Below are positions 6,588 to 14,534 of a stretch of DNA of 33,568 bases, one piece after another. The notes beneath the pieces were generated by a model that was given only the letters and a program-made list of their open reading frames with translations, did not search any database and was not told the DNA's origin. The translations under genes were made by a program, and so were the position numbers. The stretch comes from an uncultured Collinsella sp. (GTDB lineage: Bacteria > Actinomycetota > Coriobacteriia > Coriobacteriales > Coriobacteriaceae), in contig CAAELJ010000098.1 of assembly GCA_900756725.1 (NCBI GenBank), forward strand, positions 1-33,568. Direction: 5' to 3'. Position 1 is the first letter of the stretch; each line of letters begins with the position of its first letter.

Positions 6588-7469
6588 CTACAGAATCTCG
6601 ATTGTGAACGAGCGCACGATGGTTTCTTTGGGCTTGGCGATAAGGCAGCCGCGCTTGTGCTCAAGCACGTCGTCCTCATCGGAGCAGGTCGAAAGACCGC
6701 CCCAGGGCTCAACTGCCACAAAATCACCCTCGGGCTTGCTCCACACAATGAGGTACGGGAAGCCCTCAAAGCTCAGGCGAACACCCTTGTCCTCGCCCTT
6801 TTTGGAAAGCGTGACCTGACGGCTCTCGAGCACGTCAAAGATGGTCTCCGCAAAATCGAAGAGCTCATGTGACAGAGGCAGCGTCTTTCCCACCATGGGG
6901 TTCTTGGAGCGGTTGGTCACGTCAATCAAGCCAGTCGAGGGGACGGCAGCGCAAAGCTCAGCAGCCTCGTCTTTCTCAAAACGCAACTCGTAGTCCGTAT
7001 AGGCCTCGCCCTCATCGAGCGGGCACCTAAAGCCGGGGTGTCCACCGATAAAGAAAGGCATGTCCTCGGTGCCCTCGTTGGTAACCTCATAGGAGACGCG
7101 CACGGCGGCGTCCTCGAGCGTATAGCGGGCGACAAGTTTAAACGGATACGGATAATCGCTCAGCAATGCAGCGTTGTCCTCCGATGCCAGGCACATAGCC
7201 AGCTCGTTTGCGCTTTGGCTCAACAGCTTCCACTCCTGCTTGCGCGCAAAGCCGTGGCGGGCGAGCTTCACATGATGTCCGGCAAACGTCATGGCGCTGT
7301 TATCGCGCAAACCTCCGCAAATCGGGAAGCAAATCGGTGCCTGGCCGGACCACACGGCGGGATCGCCCTGCCACAAGTACTCGCGACCTCCAGCCTCAAT
7401 CGAGGTAAACGAACCACCGGCCGTGGAGACCTTGATAGAAATCGAATCGTTGGAGAGAGCGTATTCCAT
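6588..7469 (-). CDS. Aldose 1-epimerase family protein, LacX type
   Basis: LacX-type proteins have the galactose-mutarotase fold but form a subfamily separate from GalM; their substrate is often unclear and may be a free or phosphorylated sugar. In 293 residues one sees the family features GGREYLWQGDPAVWSGQAP, FPICGGLRDN, HGFARKQEW (likely substrate-contacting His), GGHPGFRCPL with a second conserved His, and VAVEPWGG near the end with the candidate catalytic Glu. The start ATG 7469 follows AAAGGATGG; the open frame extends further upstream without a binding site. It is followed 59 bp later by the PfkB kinase and is probably co-transcribed with it. The lac operons of lactic acid bacteria have lacX alongside tagatose-pathway genes, which supports the kinase reading. 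Confidence 0.87.
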   Translation of the reverse strand: MEYALSNDSISIKVSTAGGSFTSIEAGGREYLWQGDPAVWSGQAPICFPICGGLRDNSAMTFAGHHVKLARHGFARKQEWKLLSQSANELAMCLASEDNAALLSDYPYPFKLVARYTLEDAAVRVSYEVTNEGTEDMPFFIGGHPGFRCPLDEGEAYTDYELRFEKDEAAELCAAVPSTGLIDVTNRSKNPMVGKTLPLSHELFDFAETIFDVLESRQVTLSKKGEDKGVRLSFEGFPYLIVWSKPEGDFVAVEPWGGLSTCSDEDDVLEHKRGCLIAKPKETIVRSFTIEIL

Positions 7470-7625
7470 TGTCCATCCTTTCGAACAACTGCTTTTTGCT
7501 CGCAAGAACCCGTCTCGGCCCTGACCAAAGGACAAACCCGCACGTTCATCGATGCGTCCGGTTTCCCAGCCATGCAACGGGGTACCATACAGACATTGAT
7601 GCAATTACAGCTGAAAGGCCTTCTA

Positions 7626-8210
7626 ATGCGAACCATCATCCTTTATGCCTCACGCCACCACGGCAATACGAAAAAGCTCGTGGACGCCATCGTCGAGGCG
7701 CACCCCGAAATCGATACCCTCGACGTGAAGTCACTCGGTAAAAACGAGTACCCCGACCTGCACGAATACCATCTGATCGGCGTCGCCACGGGCATTTATT
7801 ACTCCGAGATCGACAAAGATATGGCGCGCGTGCTCACTAACGTACTACAGCCGCAGGACAAGGTGTTTGGCCTTATGACCTACGGTGGCAAAAACAAGTG
7901 GTACGGCAAGGATATCGATGGCATCTGCCGCATGAGGCAGGCCATCTTTATGGGCGTCTACGGCTGCCCTGGCTTTGATACGTGGGGGCCGTTCAAACTC
8001 ACCGGCGGCGTCCAGAAGGGACACCCGACCGCTGAGGAAATTAAGGGCGCCGTCGACTTCTTCGACAAGATCGAAGACGAGTATGGCGACATCATCGTCG
8101 AAGAGTACGCCAAGCGCGAGAAGCGTCTAGCATACGAAAAGGAGCATCCCGCGGGGGGTCTTGTGGCCGGCGTCAAGCGCACGGCAAAGAAGATCGCTAA
8201 CAAGCTGTAA
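7626..8210 (+). CDS. Flavodoxin-domain protein
   Basis: The 194-residue protein begins with a flavodoxin-type FMN-phosphate loop (YASRHHGNTKKL, residues 7-18) after a first beta strand. It continues with the expected alternating pattern: IGVATGIYYSEI, then FGLMTYGGKN, where a Gly-rich loop would contact the flavin ring. A conserved-looking MGVYGCPGFDTWGPFKL segment follows. The last 40 residues are basic and helical (EYAKREKRLAYEKEH, then VKRTAKKIANKL). A role as electron carrier or flavin oxidoreductase is likely from the fold; the partner is unknown. ATG 7626 follows AAAGG. It is divergent from the LacX-type gene and convergent with nagA, so its link to sugar use is positional only. Confidence 0.85.
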   Translation: MRTIILYASRHHGNTKKLVDAIVEAHPEIDTLDVKSLGKNEYPDLHEYHLIGVATGIYYSEIDKDMARVLTNVLQPQDKVFGLMTYGGKNKWYGKDIDGICRMRQAIFMGVYGCPGFDTWGPFKLTGGVQKGHPTAEEIKGAVDFFDKIEDEYGDIIVEEYAKREKRLAYEKEHPAGGLVAGVKRTAKKIANKL

Positions 8211-8241
8211 CTGTTAAGGTGCTTTTGAGCGTTTAACCCAT

Positions 8242-8279
8242 ACGGCGGGTCCGAGCAGATTCGGGCCCGCCGTCTTTTT
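8242..8279 (+). terminator. Terminator of the flavodoxin gene
   Basis: A stem of up to 13 bp (ACGGCGGGTCCGA with TCGGGCCCGCCGT, one G-T pair) is followed by TTTTT at 8275-8279. It lies between the convergent flavodoxin and nagA genes and is strong only on the plus strand. Confidence 0.85.
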
Positions 8280-8285
8280 CTATCG

Positions 8286-9455
8286 TTACTCGGTAAAGGC
8301 GTTGCCGACGCTCTGGCCGCCAACATACGTCTCGATGAGGGTGAGCTCATGGTCGAACACGACAAAGTCGGCGTCGCGACCCGGCATGATGCTGCCGCAC
8401 TTATCCTCGATGTGCGCGGAGCGTGCCGGCACCTCAGTTGCCATGCGAATGGCGATATCGGCGCTGGCGATACCCCAGTCTACGATGTTCTTGACGCCCT
8501 GGGCAAGCGTGAGCACCGAGCCGGCAATGCTCTTGCCGTCGGCGAGCCAGCACAGGTTGTCCTTCATGATGACGTCCATGCCGCCACTGGTGTAGCTGCC
8601 CTCGGGCATGCCGCCGCAACCCAGGCAGTCGGTGATGAGCACCGTGTGCTGCCAGCCCTTTGCCTGCAGCAGCGCCTTGATGGCGGCAGGGTTTACGTGC
8701 TTGCCGTCACAGATGATCTCGGCGTAGGTCTCGGGCGTGGACATGGCAGCGCCCACGACACCGGGCTCACGGTGATGCAGCCCGCGCTGGCCGTTATAGG
8801 TATGCGTAAAGCAGCTGGCACCGGCGTTGATGGCGGCGATGCACTCATCGTAGGTGGCGTCGGAGTGACCGATACTGGTCACCACACCCTTGGCGTTCAG
8901 AGCAGCCGCATAAGCAGCGGCACCGTCGCGCTCGGCGGCCATGGCGCTCTTAACGATGCGACCGCCCGCAGCCTCCTGCCACTGGTCGAAAACCTCCTCG
9001 GAGGGGTCAATCAGGTAAGCGGGGTTCTGCGCGCCCACGTGCTTCATGGTAAAGAAGGGGCCCTCCAGGTAGATGCCCTGAATGCGGGCACAGCAGAAGT
9101 CGGGGCCGCGGCCCTCGTCCGCCTTGGCGATAGCAGCGCAGGCGTCCTTGATCTGTTCGACGCCATCGGTGAACGTCGTGGGCAGCCAGCTGGTGGTACC
9201 GCGACGGGCGAGCTCGGTTGAGCTGATATCGATGCCCTCGGGATCGTTATCGGTAGTTGAGTGGTTGTAGAAGCCATGGATGTGAGTATCGACCATACCC
9301 GGTGCGATCCACGATCCCGTGTAGTCCTTAATCTCGCAAGAGGGCTCGTCGGCCTGCCAGGCACCAAAAACGCCATCCTCGACCATAAGATAGCCGCCCA
9401 GTTGCGGGCCTGCCGGCAAGAAGAACTTGTCAGCCTTAATTGCGTACGTGCTCAT
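8286..9455 (-). CDS. nagA: N-acetylglucosamine-6-phosphate deacetylase (or GalNAc-6-P deacetylase)
   Basis: This amidohydrolase removes acetate from GlcNAc-6-phosphate or GalNAc-6-phosphate, giving the amino-sugar phosphate used by a deaminase. In 389 residues the metal-site motif HIH is at 58-60 (APGMVDTHIHG). Next come YLEGPFF with the metal-binding Glu, SIGHSDATYDE, FTHTYNGQRGLHHREPG, the substrate His region ICDGKHV, and the catalytic Asp in LITDCLGCGG. The start is ATG 9455 with GAGGAG five bases before it; an in-frame GTG two codons earlier is less well placed. It is a single-gene unit with a terminator upstream (for agaS). With AgaS and an AgaVWEF-like PTS nearby, the substrate may be GalNAc-6-phosphate, in which case the name agaA would fit equally well. 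Confidence 0.93.
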   Translation of the reverse strand: MSTYAIKADKFFLPAGPQLGGYLMVEDGVFGAWQADEPSCEIKDYTGSWIAPGMVDTHIHGFYNHSTTDNDPEGIDISSTELARRGTTSWLPTTFTDGVEQIKDACAAIAKADEGRGPDFCCARIQGIYLEGPFFTMKHVGAQNPAYLIDPSEEVFDQWQEAAGGRIVKSAMAAERDGAAAYAAALNAKGVVTSIGHSDATYDECIAAINAGASCFTHTYNGQRGLHHREPGVVGAAMSTPETYAEIICDGKHVNPAAIKALLQAKGWQHTVLITDCLGCGGMPEGSYTSGGMDVIMKDNLCWLADGKSIAGSVLTLAQGVKNIVDWGIASADIAIRMATEVPARSAHIEDKCGSIMPGRDADFVVFDHELTLIETYVGGQSVGNAFTE

Positions 9456-9483
9456 ATGCACTCCTCGCTTCTAAAGCAGTTGA

Positions 9484-9505
9484 CTGTGGTAATGCTTATA
9501 CCCAG
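9484..9505 (-). promoter_or_regulatory. Possible nagA promoter with degenerate GntR operator
   Basis: On the minus strand a -10-like TATAAG (9495-9500) lies inside an imperfect inverted repeat, CTGGGTA...TACCACAG. Its arms resemble the CTGGT/ACCAG core found before agaS and the PTS operon. The match is poor, so control of nagA by the same regulator is only a suggestion. Confidence 0.25.
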
Positions 9506-9515
9506 CTCACGTAAA

Positions 9516-9554
9516 ACAAAAAGCGCCCGCCCGCCGTTATGAGCGGACGGGCGC
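9516..9554 (-). terminator. Terminator of agaS
   Basis: GCGCCCG and a second block of paired bases (9523-9554) form a long GC stem. On the minus strand it is followed by CTTTTTGTTTT (down to 9516). It separates agaS from nagA, so the two are transcribed as independent units. Confidence 0.85.
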
Positions 9555-9572
9555 CCTTACAGGGGGACGCGA

Positions 9573-10739
9573 TTAAGCGGTGAAGGGGTGAATCGTCACG
9601 CCCTTAACCACGCGGTTGACCGTGCCGGTGGGGCTCGGCGTATCGGGCGTGTTGCCCACGCGGACGGAGTTGAGCAGGCTGATAGCCTGGGCAAACATCA
9701 CGAACGGCAGAGCAAGGTAACCCTCGGGAAGTGCCTCGTAGCCCTTAAAGGTGAAGGACTCACCCTCATAGACGGTGGCACCTTCCTGCTGAACGGCGAT
9801 GGTGTGCTGAGCGATCTCGTCGCCACCGATCTCGTTGAGGATGTCGATGTCGTACTGACGGGTGTAGGCGTCGTTGTTGACGAACACGAAGACGAGCGTC
9901 TTATCGTCGACGAAGGACTTAGGTCCGTGACGATAGCCCATGGAGGTGTCGTAGGAAGTAGCGACCAGACCGTGAGCGAGCTCGAGGATCTTGAGCTGGC
10001 TCTCCTGAGCAAGGCCACCGAAGGAGCCAGAACCCAAGTAGGTCACGCGGTTGAAATCGCCAGCCAGGTAATCGGCGATCTCGGGCTCACGGGAGATGAC
10101 CTCCTCGCCCATCTTGGCAATCGTCTCGACCCACTCGGCCTTCTGCTCGTCAGAGGCAGTGTCGAAAATAAGGGTGGAGAGCAGGGTCATGCAGGAATAA
10201 GAACCGGTCATGGCGAAGCCCTTGTCGTTGGCGCGCGGAATGAGCAGCGTCAGCGCATTGGGATCATCGGCAGACTCGACGGCAAGCTTGCCCTCGGGAG
10301 CGCAGGTGATGTTGAGGAACTTGACGTTGTGGACGAGCTCCTTGGCAACGGCAACGGCGGCAAGGCTCTCGGGGCTGTTGCCAGAGCGGGCAAAGGAAAC
10401 CACGAGCGTGGGATCCTCGGCGCGCAGGAAGTCGCGCGGGGCGCTCACGATGTCGGTCGTGGCGATGGGCTTAAAGTCGTAGAGATCAGTGTTGCCAGCG
10501 TGACGCAGGTACGGGGCGCAGGTATCGCCAACGTAGTCGGACGTACCGGCACCGGTGAAGACAACGGACAGACGACCCTCGCCCATAGCGCGAGCCTCGG
10601 CCAGGAAGGCCTCGATGGCCTCCTTGTTCTCGCGATAGATGTTGAGCGTATCACGCCAAAGCTCGGGCTGCTGAGCAATCTCGGCCGTGGTGATCTGGGC
10701 GCCGAGCTCGGTGAGCTCCTCGACACTCTTCTCGAACAT
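9573..10739 (-). CDS. agaS: AgaS-type SIS-domain aldose/ketose isomerase (galactosamine-6-phosphate deaminase/isomerase)
   Basis: AgaS converts galactosamine-6-phosphate to tagatose-6-phosphate with release of ammonia, linking amino-sugar uptake to the tagatose pathway. The 388-residue protein contains two SIS (sugar isomerase) domains. The first has VFTGAGTSDYVG at 60-71 and SFARSGNSPES at 115-125; the second has YLGSGSFGGLAQES and the family-typical MGYRHGPKSFVDD. This fits AgaS rather than the larger glutamine-fructose-6-phosphate transaminase, which would carry an N-terminal glutaminase domain that is absent here. The ATG at 10739 follows AGAGAGG. Its promoter carries an operator shared with the PTS operon (see 10779-10814). 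It is transcribed alone, ending at the terminator at 9516-9554. Confidence 0.92.
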   Translation of the reverse strand: MFEKSVEELTELGAQITTAEIAQQPELWRDTLNIYRENKEAIEAFLAEARAMGEGRLSVVFTGAGTSDYVGDTCAPYLRHAGNTDLYDFKPIATTDIVSAPRDFLRAEDPTLVVSFARSGNSPESLAAVAVAKELVHNVKFLNITCAPEGKLAVESADDPNALTLLIPRANDKGFAMTGSYSCMTLLSTLIFDTASDEQKAEWVETIAKMGEEVISREPEIADYLAGDFNRVTYLGSGSFGGLAQESQLKILELAHGLVATSYDTSMGYRHGPKSFVDDKTLVFVFVNNDAYTRQYDIDILNEIGGDEIAQHTIAVQQEGATVYEGESFTFKGYEALPEGYLALPFVMFAQAISLLNSVRVGNTPDTPSPTGTVNRVVKGVTIHPFTA

Positions 10740-10778
10740 TTCTAATACCTCTCTCTAGAAGTAATCCTCTGACGTGCA

Positions 10779-10814
10779 ATTATACACTTCGGTTGGTTAT
10801 CTGGTAGTAACCAG
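10779..10814 (-). promoter_or_regulatory. agaS promoter with GntR-type operator
   Basis: On the minus strand a perfect -10 box TATAAT (10779-10784) is preceded, at the -35 position, by the palindrome CTGGTTACTACCAG (10801-10814; arms CTGGT/ACCAG around four bases). The plus-strand core CTGGTAGTAACCA recurs exactly at 15094-15106 before the PTS operon. The half-site resembles the TGGT/ACCA cores of NagR/DasR-type GntR operators. Binding here would block RNA polymerase. Confidence 0.65.
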
Positions 10815-10853
10815 TTAAATGCAAAGAATCACCATATGGAAACGATGCGAGCA

Positions 10854-11585
10854 CTAGTTACTGCGCTGGTGGTAAACCTTGTATTTAAACTGATCGGCAC
10901 GAGCAACCGAGAGTGTGTACTCCACTACCTCGTTTGACTCGTTATACGTAGTCCTGACCAAATCGAGCACAGGCGAGCCCTCGACAATTCCCAAAAGGTG
11001 GGCATCGGTGGGACGGGCTATGCTCGCATAGAACTCCTCTTCGGCCACGCGAATCTTTTGCTGAAAGTCCTGCTCAATCACATCGTAAAGCGGCTTACGC
11101 TCCAGCAGCGGTCGCTTTAGGGACAGAAATTGACGAACCGGTAGATAGCTGCGTTCGACCATCATGGGCATGTTGTCGGCAGAGCGAAGGCGCTTGAGCT
11201 TAAAAATGCGATCACCGATGCGCAATCCCATATGCTCGGCCAGATTCTTATCGGCCTCCATCTCGCAAAACTCGAGAATCGTGGTCTCGGGTTCTCGACC
11301 CATCGCGCGCATCTGCTCGGTAAAGCTGTAGGACTGCATAAGATTGGTTGCTTTTGCCGAACGGTCGGTCACAAAGGTACCGCGACCGTGCTGCCGAACC
11401 ACCAGTCCTAAACGCTCCAGTTCCTGCAGAGCCAGGCGTACCGTAGTGCGCGAGAGACCATAGCGCTCCGAAAGTTCGCGCTCGGAAGGAATCATGTCAC
11501 CGGCGCGATATTCATGGTCAATCTTTTCGGTCAGAATATCGACCAGCTGATCGTACAGCGGTTGCTTACGCGCTCCGATCGCCAT
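10854..11585 (-). CDS. GntR-family (HutC/UTRA) transcriptional regulator
   Basis: HutC-type GntR repressors such as NagR and DasR control amino-sugar genes and respond to a sugar phosphate. The 243-residue protein has an N-terminal winged helix: QLVDILTEKIDHEYRAGDMI, then PSERELSERYGLSRTTVRLA at 33-52, and the wing VVRQHGRGTFV. A UTRA ligand domain follows, with IFKLKRLRSADNMPMMVERS, SIARPTDAHLLGIVEGSPVL and the closing VVEYTLSVARADQFKYKV. Its position between agaS and the PTS operon, together with the same operator core in front of both, makes it the likely local regulator. It is preceded by the PTS operon terminator and so must have its own promoter in 11586-11670. I did not find a clear operator there. 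Confidence 0.9.
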   Translation of the reverse strand: MAIGARKQPLYDQLVDILTEKIDHEYRAGDMIPSERELSERYGLSRTTVRLALQELERLGLVVRQHGRGTFVTDRSAKATNLMQSYSFTEQMRAMGREPETTILEFCEMEADKNLAEHMGLRIGDRIFKLKRLRSADNMPMMVERSYLPVRQFLSLKRPLLERKPLYDVIEQDFQQKIRVAEEEFYASIARPTDAHLLGIVEGSPVLDLVRTTYNESNEVVEYTLSVARADQFKYKVYHQRSN

Positions 11586-11670
11586 CCTATCCTCCCTTTT
11601 GCTCGAATTCGGCTAACTACCTAGGGTGTTAAGCATTATCAGTCCGCAACACCCGAATCATCAAGAAAAC

Positions 11671-11704
11671 AAAAGCCGCGCGCTCTTTCGAGCACGCGGC
11701 TTTT
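11671..11704 (-). terminator. Terminator of the PTS operon
   Basis: AAAAGCCGCG and GCTC pair with GAGC and CGCGGCTTTT around a four-base loop (one mismatch inside the stem). On the minus strand it is followed by a T-rich stretch, and it stands about 65 bp after the IID stop codon, before the GntR gene. Confidence 0.85.
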
Positions 11705-11770
11705 AACATACACATGGCTTAAGGGGTCGGGGTGTGAGCCGCGTAGGGACACACCCCTCAAGCTAGAGCC

Positions 11771-12853
11771 TTACCAGATGCTCGGCCAGAGACCAAGCGG
11801 GCCAGCGCCCAGGATGCCCAGGACGAAGAGCAGCAGAATGCCCTTGGTCGGGGTCCAGCTGTGCTTAGCGAACATGTAGTAAAGCAGCAGCGTAAGCATA
11901 AGCGGGACGAGCTTCGGGACGATGGTGTTGAGGGTGTCGGCAACGGAGAAGTTGACCGGATCCTCGGTGACGGTGCCGTAGGTAACGGACTCCATGCCGT
12001 TGCCCAGATCGGTGACGCCGCACTCGACAGCGTTGCCGTCGGCATCGGAAGCGGTAAGGGCGTTGCCGTCCTTATCGGTCATGGCGATGGTACCGGCCTC
12101 AGCGGTCTCGGTATCGATGCCCTCCATACCGGTGAAGTTCTCGGCCTCCTTCTCGGAGACGATCACGGTGTTGGCGGACAGGCCACGAGTGGTGCCGTTG
12201 GGGATCTGGAGGTTGATCTGGGTGCCACCCATGGTGACGACCAGGCAACCGACGACGAAGACGCCCATGATGGAAGCAGCACGCGTGAAGGCCTGCATGT
12301 TGGCGGTCAGAGCGTCAATAGCGCTGGTGCCAAGCTTGTAGGACCAGTTCATGAGCCAGAAGCGCAGAGCGAACTGGACGACGTTGAAGATCACCAGGAA
12401 GATGATCGGTGCAGCGGCGTTGCCGTTGATGGCCATGTTGGAGGTGATGCCGGCCGTGATAGGCACGAGCGTCAGCCAGAACAGGGCGTCACCGATACCA
12501 CCGAGCGGGCCCATTGCGGCGACGCGGACGGCGCGGATCGTGGGGATGTCAACCTTGTTCTGCTCGAGCGAAAGCACGATGCCCATAACAAAGGTGACGA
12601 GGAACGGGTGGGTGTTGAAGAACTCCAGGTTGTGGCTCATGGAAGCCGCGAGGTCGTTCTTGTTGGTGTGGATCTTCTCCAGACCGGGGATGATGGAGTA
12701 AAGCCAGCCAGCGGCCTGCATGCGCTCGTAGTTGAACGATGCCTGCAGGAAGCAGGAGCGCCAAGCCATCTTGTTGAGGGTCTTCTGGTCGAGCTGCGGA
12801 GCAGGAGTGAGATCCTCGTAGTGCTCCGGGATCACATACTCATTAGATGCCAT
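11771..12853 (-). CDS. agaE: Mannose-family PTS IID subunit with an enlarged loop
   Basis: IID is the second membrane subunit of mannose-family PTS permeases and forms the channel with IIC. The protein has the IID N-terminal signature (LNKMAWRSCFLQASFNYERM, residues 26-45), then MGPLGGIGDALFW at 114-126, several hydrophobic segments, and the C-terminal GILGAGPLGLWPS. It is 360 residues long, against roughly 270-300 for the family. The excess sits in one hydrophilic, acidic loop at about 211-305 between two membrane segments. The start is ATG 12853, with GGAGGTGA eight bases upstream inside the end of IIC; the two genes overlap by 11 bp, which implies coupled translation. It is the last gene of the operon. 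The aga name is given from the context (AgaS, NagA), and mannose or another hexosamine remains possible. Confidence 0.9.
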   Translation of the reverse strand: MASNEYVIPEHYEDLTPAPQLDQKTLNKMAWRSCFLQASFNYERMQAAGWLYSIIPGLEKIHTNKNDLAASMSHNLEFFNTHPFLVTFVMGIVLSLEQNKVDIPTIRAVRVAAMGPLGGIGDALFWLTLVPITAGITSNMAINGNAAAPIIFLVIFNVVQFALRFWLMNWSYKLGTSAIDALTANMQAFTRAASIMGVFVVGCLVVTMGGTQINLQIPNGTTRGLSANTVIVSEKEAENFTGMEGIDTETAEAGTIAMTDKDGNALTASDADGNAVECGVTDLGNGMESVTYGTVTEDPVNFSVADTLNTIVPKLVPLMLTLLLYYMFAKHSWTPTKGILLLFVLGILGAGPLGLWPSIW

Positions 12854-13643
12854 CTTCGAAGTCACCTCCGTCAGAAACAGCTGCACCCTTCAGCTCGGTC
12901 TGCTGCTGGAAGTCCCAGAAAGCGATGCCGAAGCCGATGAGAGCGAGGATGAGCAGAGCAGGGGTTGCCAGCGAATCGTTGGCAACGGTGATGAGCGCGA
13001 GGCCAAAGCCCATGAGGAAGAAGCCCCACATATCGCGGTTCATCATAACCTTGAGCAGGACGGCGAAGCCGACGAAGCGCATCATGCCGCCTGCAGCGGA
13101 CAGACCGGTCTGCAGCCAAGTCGGGATGGCAGAAGCGATGGTCTGACCGATGGTAGCGCCAGCGATGAAGAACAGGGTGACGACGACAGCGAAAATCAGG
13201 CCGAGCAGAGCCATGGCGAAGTAGTTCAGGCGCTCGATGCCCTTGGTGTCCGCGTTGTGAGCCATGTTATCGGCCGTGGACATAAGCGGGGACATAAGCG
13301 TGAAGACCAGGGTAACGCCAAGCTGGCCAAGCAGAGCGAACGGAATGGCGAGGCCGACTGCCGCGTTGGGCTCGAGGCCCGTGGCGATAGCGAGAATGGC
13401 TGCCATGATGCCGCCGATGACGGCGTTAGGCGGCTGAGCGCCTCCGATCGGCATGTTGCCGATCGTCATGAGCTGATAGGTACCACCCACGAGAAGACCG
13501 GTGTTGAGGTCGCCAAGGATAAGACCGATGACGGCGCCGGTGACGATGGGCTGATAGAGAGACTCGAGGAAGTCAAACTGGTCGATTGCCGCGATGAACG
13601 TAACAACGAAGACCAGAGCGATCTGGATGATCGAGTATTCCAT
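12843..13643 (-). CDS. agaW: Mannose-family PTS IIC subunit
   Basis: IIC forms the sugar-translocating part of the permease in the membrane. The 266-residue protein is hydrophobic throughout, with family-typical stretches: ITFIAAIDQF-like start (VVTFIAAIDQFDFLESLYQP), GLILGDLNTGLLVGGTYQL at about 41-59, and the conserved IGNMPIGGAQPPNAVIGG loop that takes part in substrate transport. The last 20 residues are polar and acidic. ATG 13643 follows GGAGGAG. The gene overlaps the IID start by 11 bp and follows IIB after a 90-bp gap. AgaW, SorA and ManY are all close in sequence. The aga label depends on the neighbouring catabolic genes. Confidence 0.92.
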   Translation of the reverse strand: MEYSIIQIALVFVVTFIAAIDQFDFLESLYQPIVTGAVIGLILGDLNTGLLVGGTYQLMTIGNMPIGGAQPPNAVIGGIMAAILAIATGLEPNAAVGLAIPFALLGQLGVTLVFTLMSPLMSTADNMAHNADTKGIERLNYFAMALLGLIFAVVVTLFFIAGATIGQTIASAIPTWLQTGLSAAGGMMRFVGFAVLLKVMMNRDMWGFFLMGFGLALITVANDSLATPALLILALIGFGIAFWDFQQQTELKGAAVSDGGDFEDGI

Positions 13644-13733
13644 CTTGCTCCTCCTTTCAAAATGTATGTACGCACTTTGGATATCACGTACAGAACGTCA
13701 GGGTTTCACTCCTGACAACGTGGATCACGAGGA

Positions 13734-14216
13734 TTACGAGAAGAGCTTGCTCGTGTCCTCAACAGGCGTGCTCGGAACGCGCCTGATCTCCAACTCCACC
13801 CCCAATTCCTGCAGCTCTTTAAACGCAGCGACATCCTCGTCGTTAACTGCGACGGAGGTGGCGACTTGGCGCTTTCCTTCCGACATGTGCATGTTGCCGA
13901 TGTTTACCTTCTTTATAGGCACACCGCCCTTGACGAGCGTAAGCACGTCTTCCGGTGTTTCGGCCACGATGAAGATCTTCTGGCGCGGGCTCGCCTTGCC
14001 AATGACGTCGATGGTCTTCTGCAGGGAGAAGAAACGCGTAGCGACGCCGGCGGGAGCGGCCATCTTCATGAGGTTCTGGCGCATGGTGTTGGACGCCACG
14101 TCGTCGTTGGCGACGAGGATGAGGTTGGAGCCCAGGGTGGAGTTCCACTGGGTTGCAACCTGACCATGAACCAGTCGGTTATCGATGCGGGTAAGAAGAA
14201 TGTTGGGTTCTGCCAT
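13734..14216 (-). CDS. agaV: Mannose-family PTS IIB subunit
   Basis: IIB carries phosphate from IIA to the sugar in the IIC/IID channel. The phospho-acceptor is present: His17 in RIDNRLVHGQVATQW (residues 10-24). The remaining 160-residue domain has the normal IIB pattern, including the TRFFSLQKTIDVI region and LVKGGVPIKKVNIGNMH. ATG 14216 follows AAGGAAG. It lies between yajC and IIC in a five-gene operon. A paralogue of identical length at 3998-4480 has tyrosine in place of His17. This copy is the one that should work with the IIA encoded at 14534-14977. Confidence 0.94.
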   Translation of the reverse strand: MAEPNILLTRIDNRLVHGQVATQWNSTLGSNLILVANDDVASNTMRQNLMKMAAPAGVATRFFSLQKTIDVIGKASPRQKIFIVAETPEDVLTLVKGGVPIKKVNIGNMHMSEGKRQVATSVAVNDEDVAAFKELQELGVELEIRRVPSTPVEDTSKLFS

Positions 14217-14252
14217 GTTGATCAGCTTCCTTTCGATATTTGCTGACGACAG

Positions 14253-14534
14253 TTACTTGATCTCCTGAATCGCGTAACGCGAAACATCTACGACGGCTCC
14301 GGATCGGACTTTGATCTGGACCTTCTCGCCTTCGATGCCTTTGACGGTTCCGTAGATACCGCCGGCGAAAAGAACCTCCTGACCCGGCTTGAGCTCGGTG
14401 TGCAGCTCCTTGAAGTACCTCTGCTTCTTCTTCATGTTGATTTGCGACCAGATGGTGTAAATCAAGCCCATGATGACAAGCAGGCCTAAAAGGGCGACCG
14501 AGGAGCTCAGGACGTTGGCTCCGAAATCGGCCAT
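14253..14534 (-). CDS. yajC: YajC-family protein inside the PTS operon
   Basis: YajC is a small single-pass membrane protein associated with the Sec translocon (SecDF-YajC). This 93-residue copy has one N-terminal membrane segment (about 12-29, ALLGLLVIMGLIYTIW), a basic KKKQRYFKELHTELKPGQEV stretch, then a small beta domain with the YajC pattern GIYGTVKGIEGEKVQIKV. The start overlaps the IIA stop by one base (TAATG), so it is translationally coupled to IIA. In streptococcal PTS operons for glycosaminoglycan sugars a yajC-like gene is also found next to the PTS genes. It may help insert the permease, but that is inference. No secD or secF is nearby. Confidence 0.88.
   Translation of the reverse strand: MADFGANVLSSSVALLGLLVIMGLIYTIWSQINMKKKQRYFKELHTELKPGQEVLFAGGIYGTVKGIEGEKVQIKVRSGAVVDVSRYAIQEIK

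Noticed and set aside
8242..8279. Terminator counted also for nagA on the minus strand
   Set aside because: The stem is good, but on that strand no T-run follows, so I assign it only to the flavodoxin gene.
9588..10745. Long plus-strand open frame opposite agaS
   Set aside because: It is the mirror of a high-GC coding gene; its translation is Gly/Val/Leu-rich without any domain pattern, and agaS on the other strand is certain.
11861..12940. 359-codon plus-strand frame opposite IID
   Set aside because: Its translation is low-complexity (Gly/Asp/Val/His) and has no ribosome binding site; IID is clear on the other strand.
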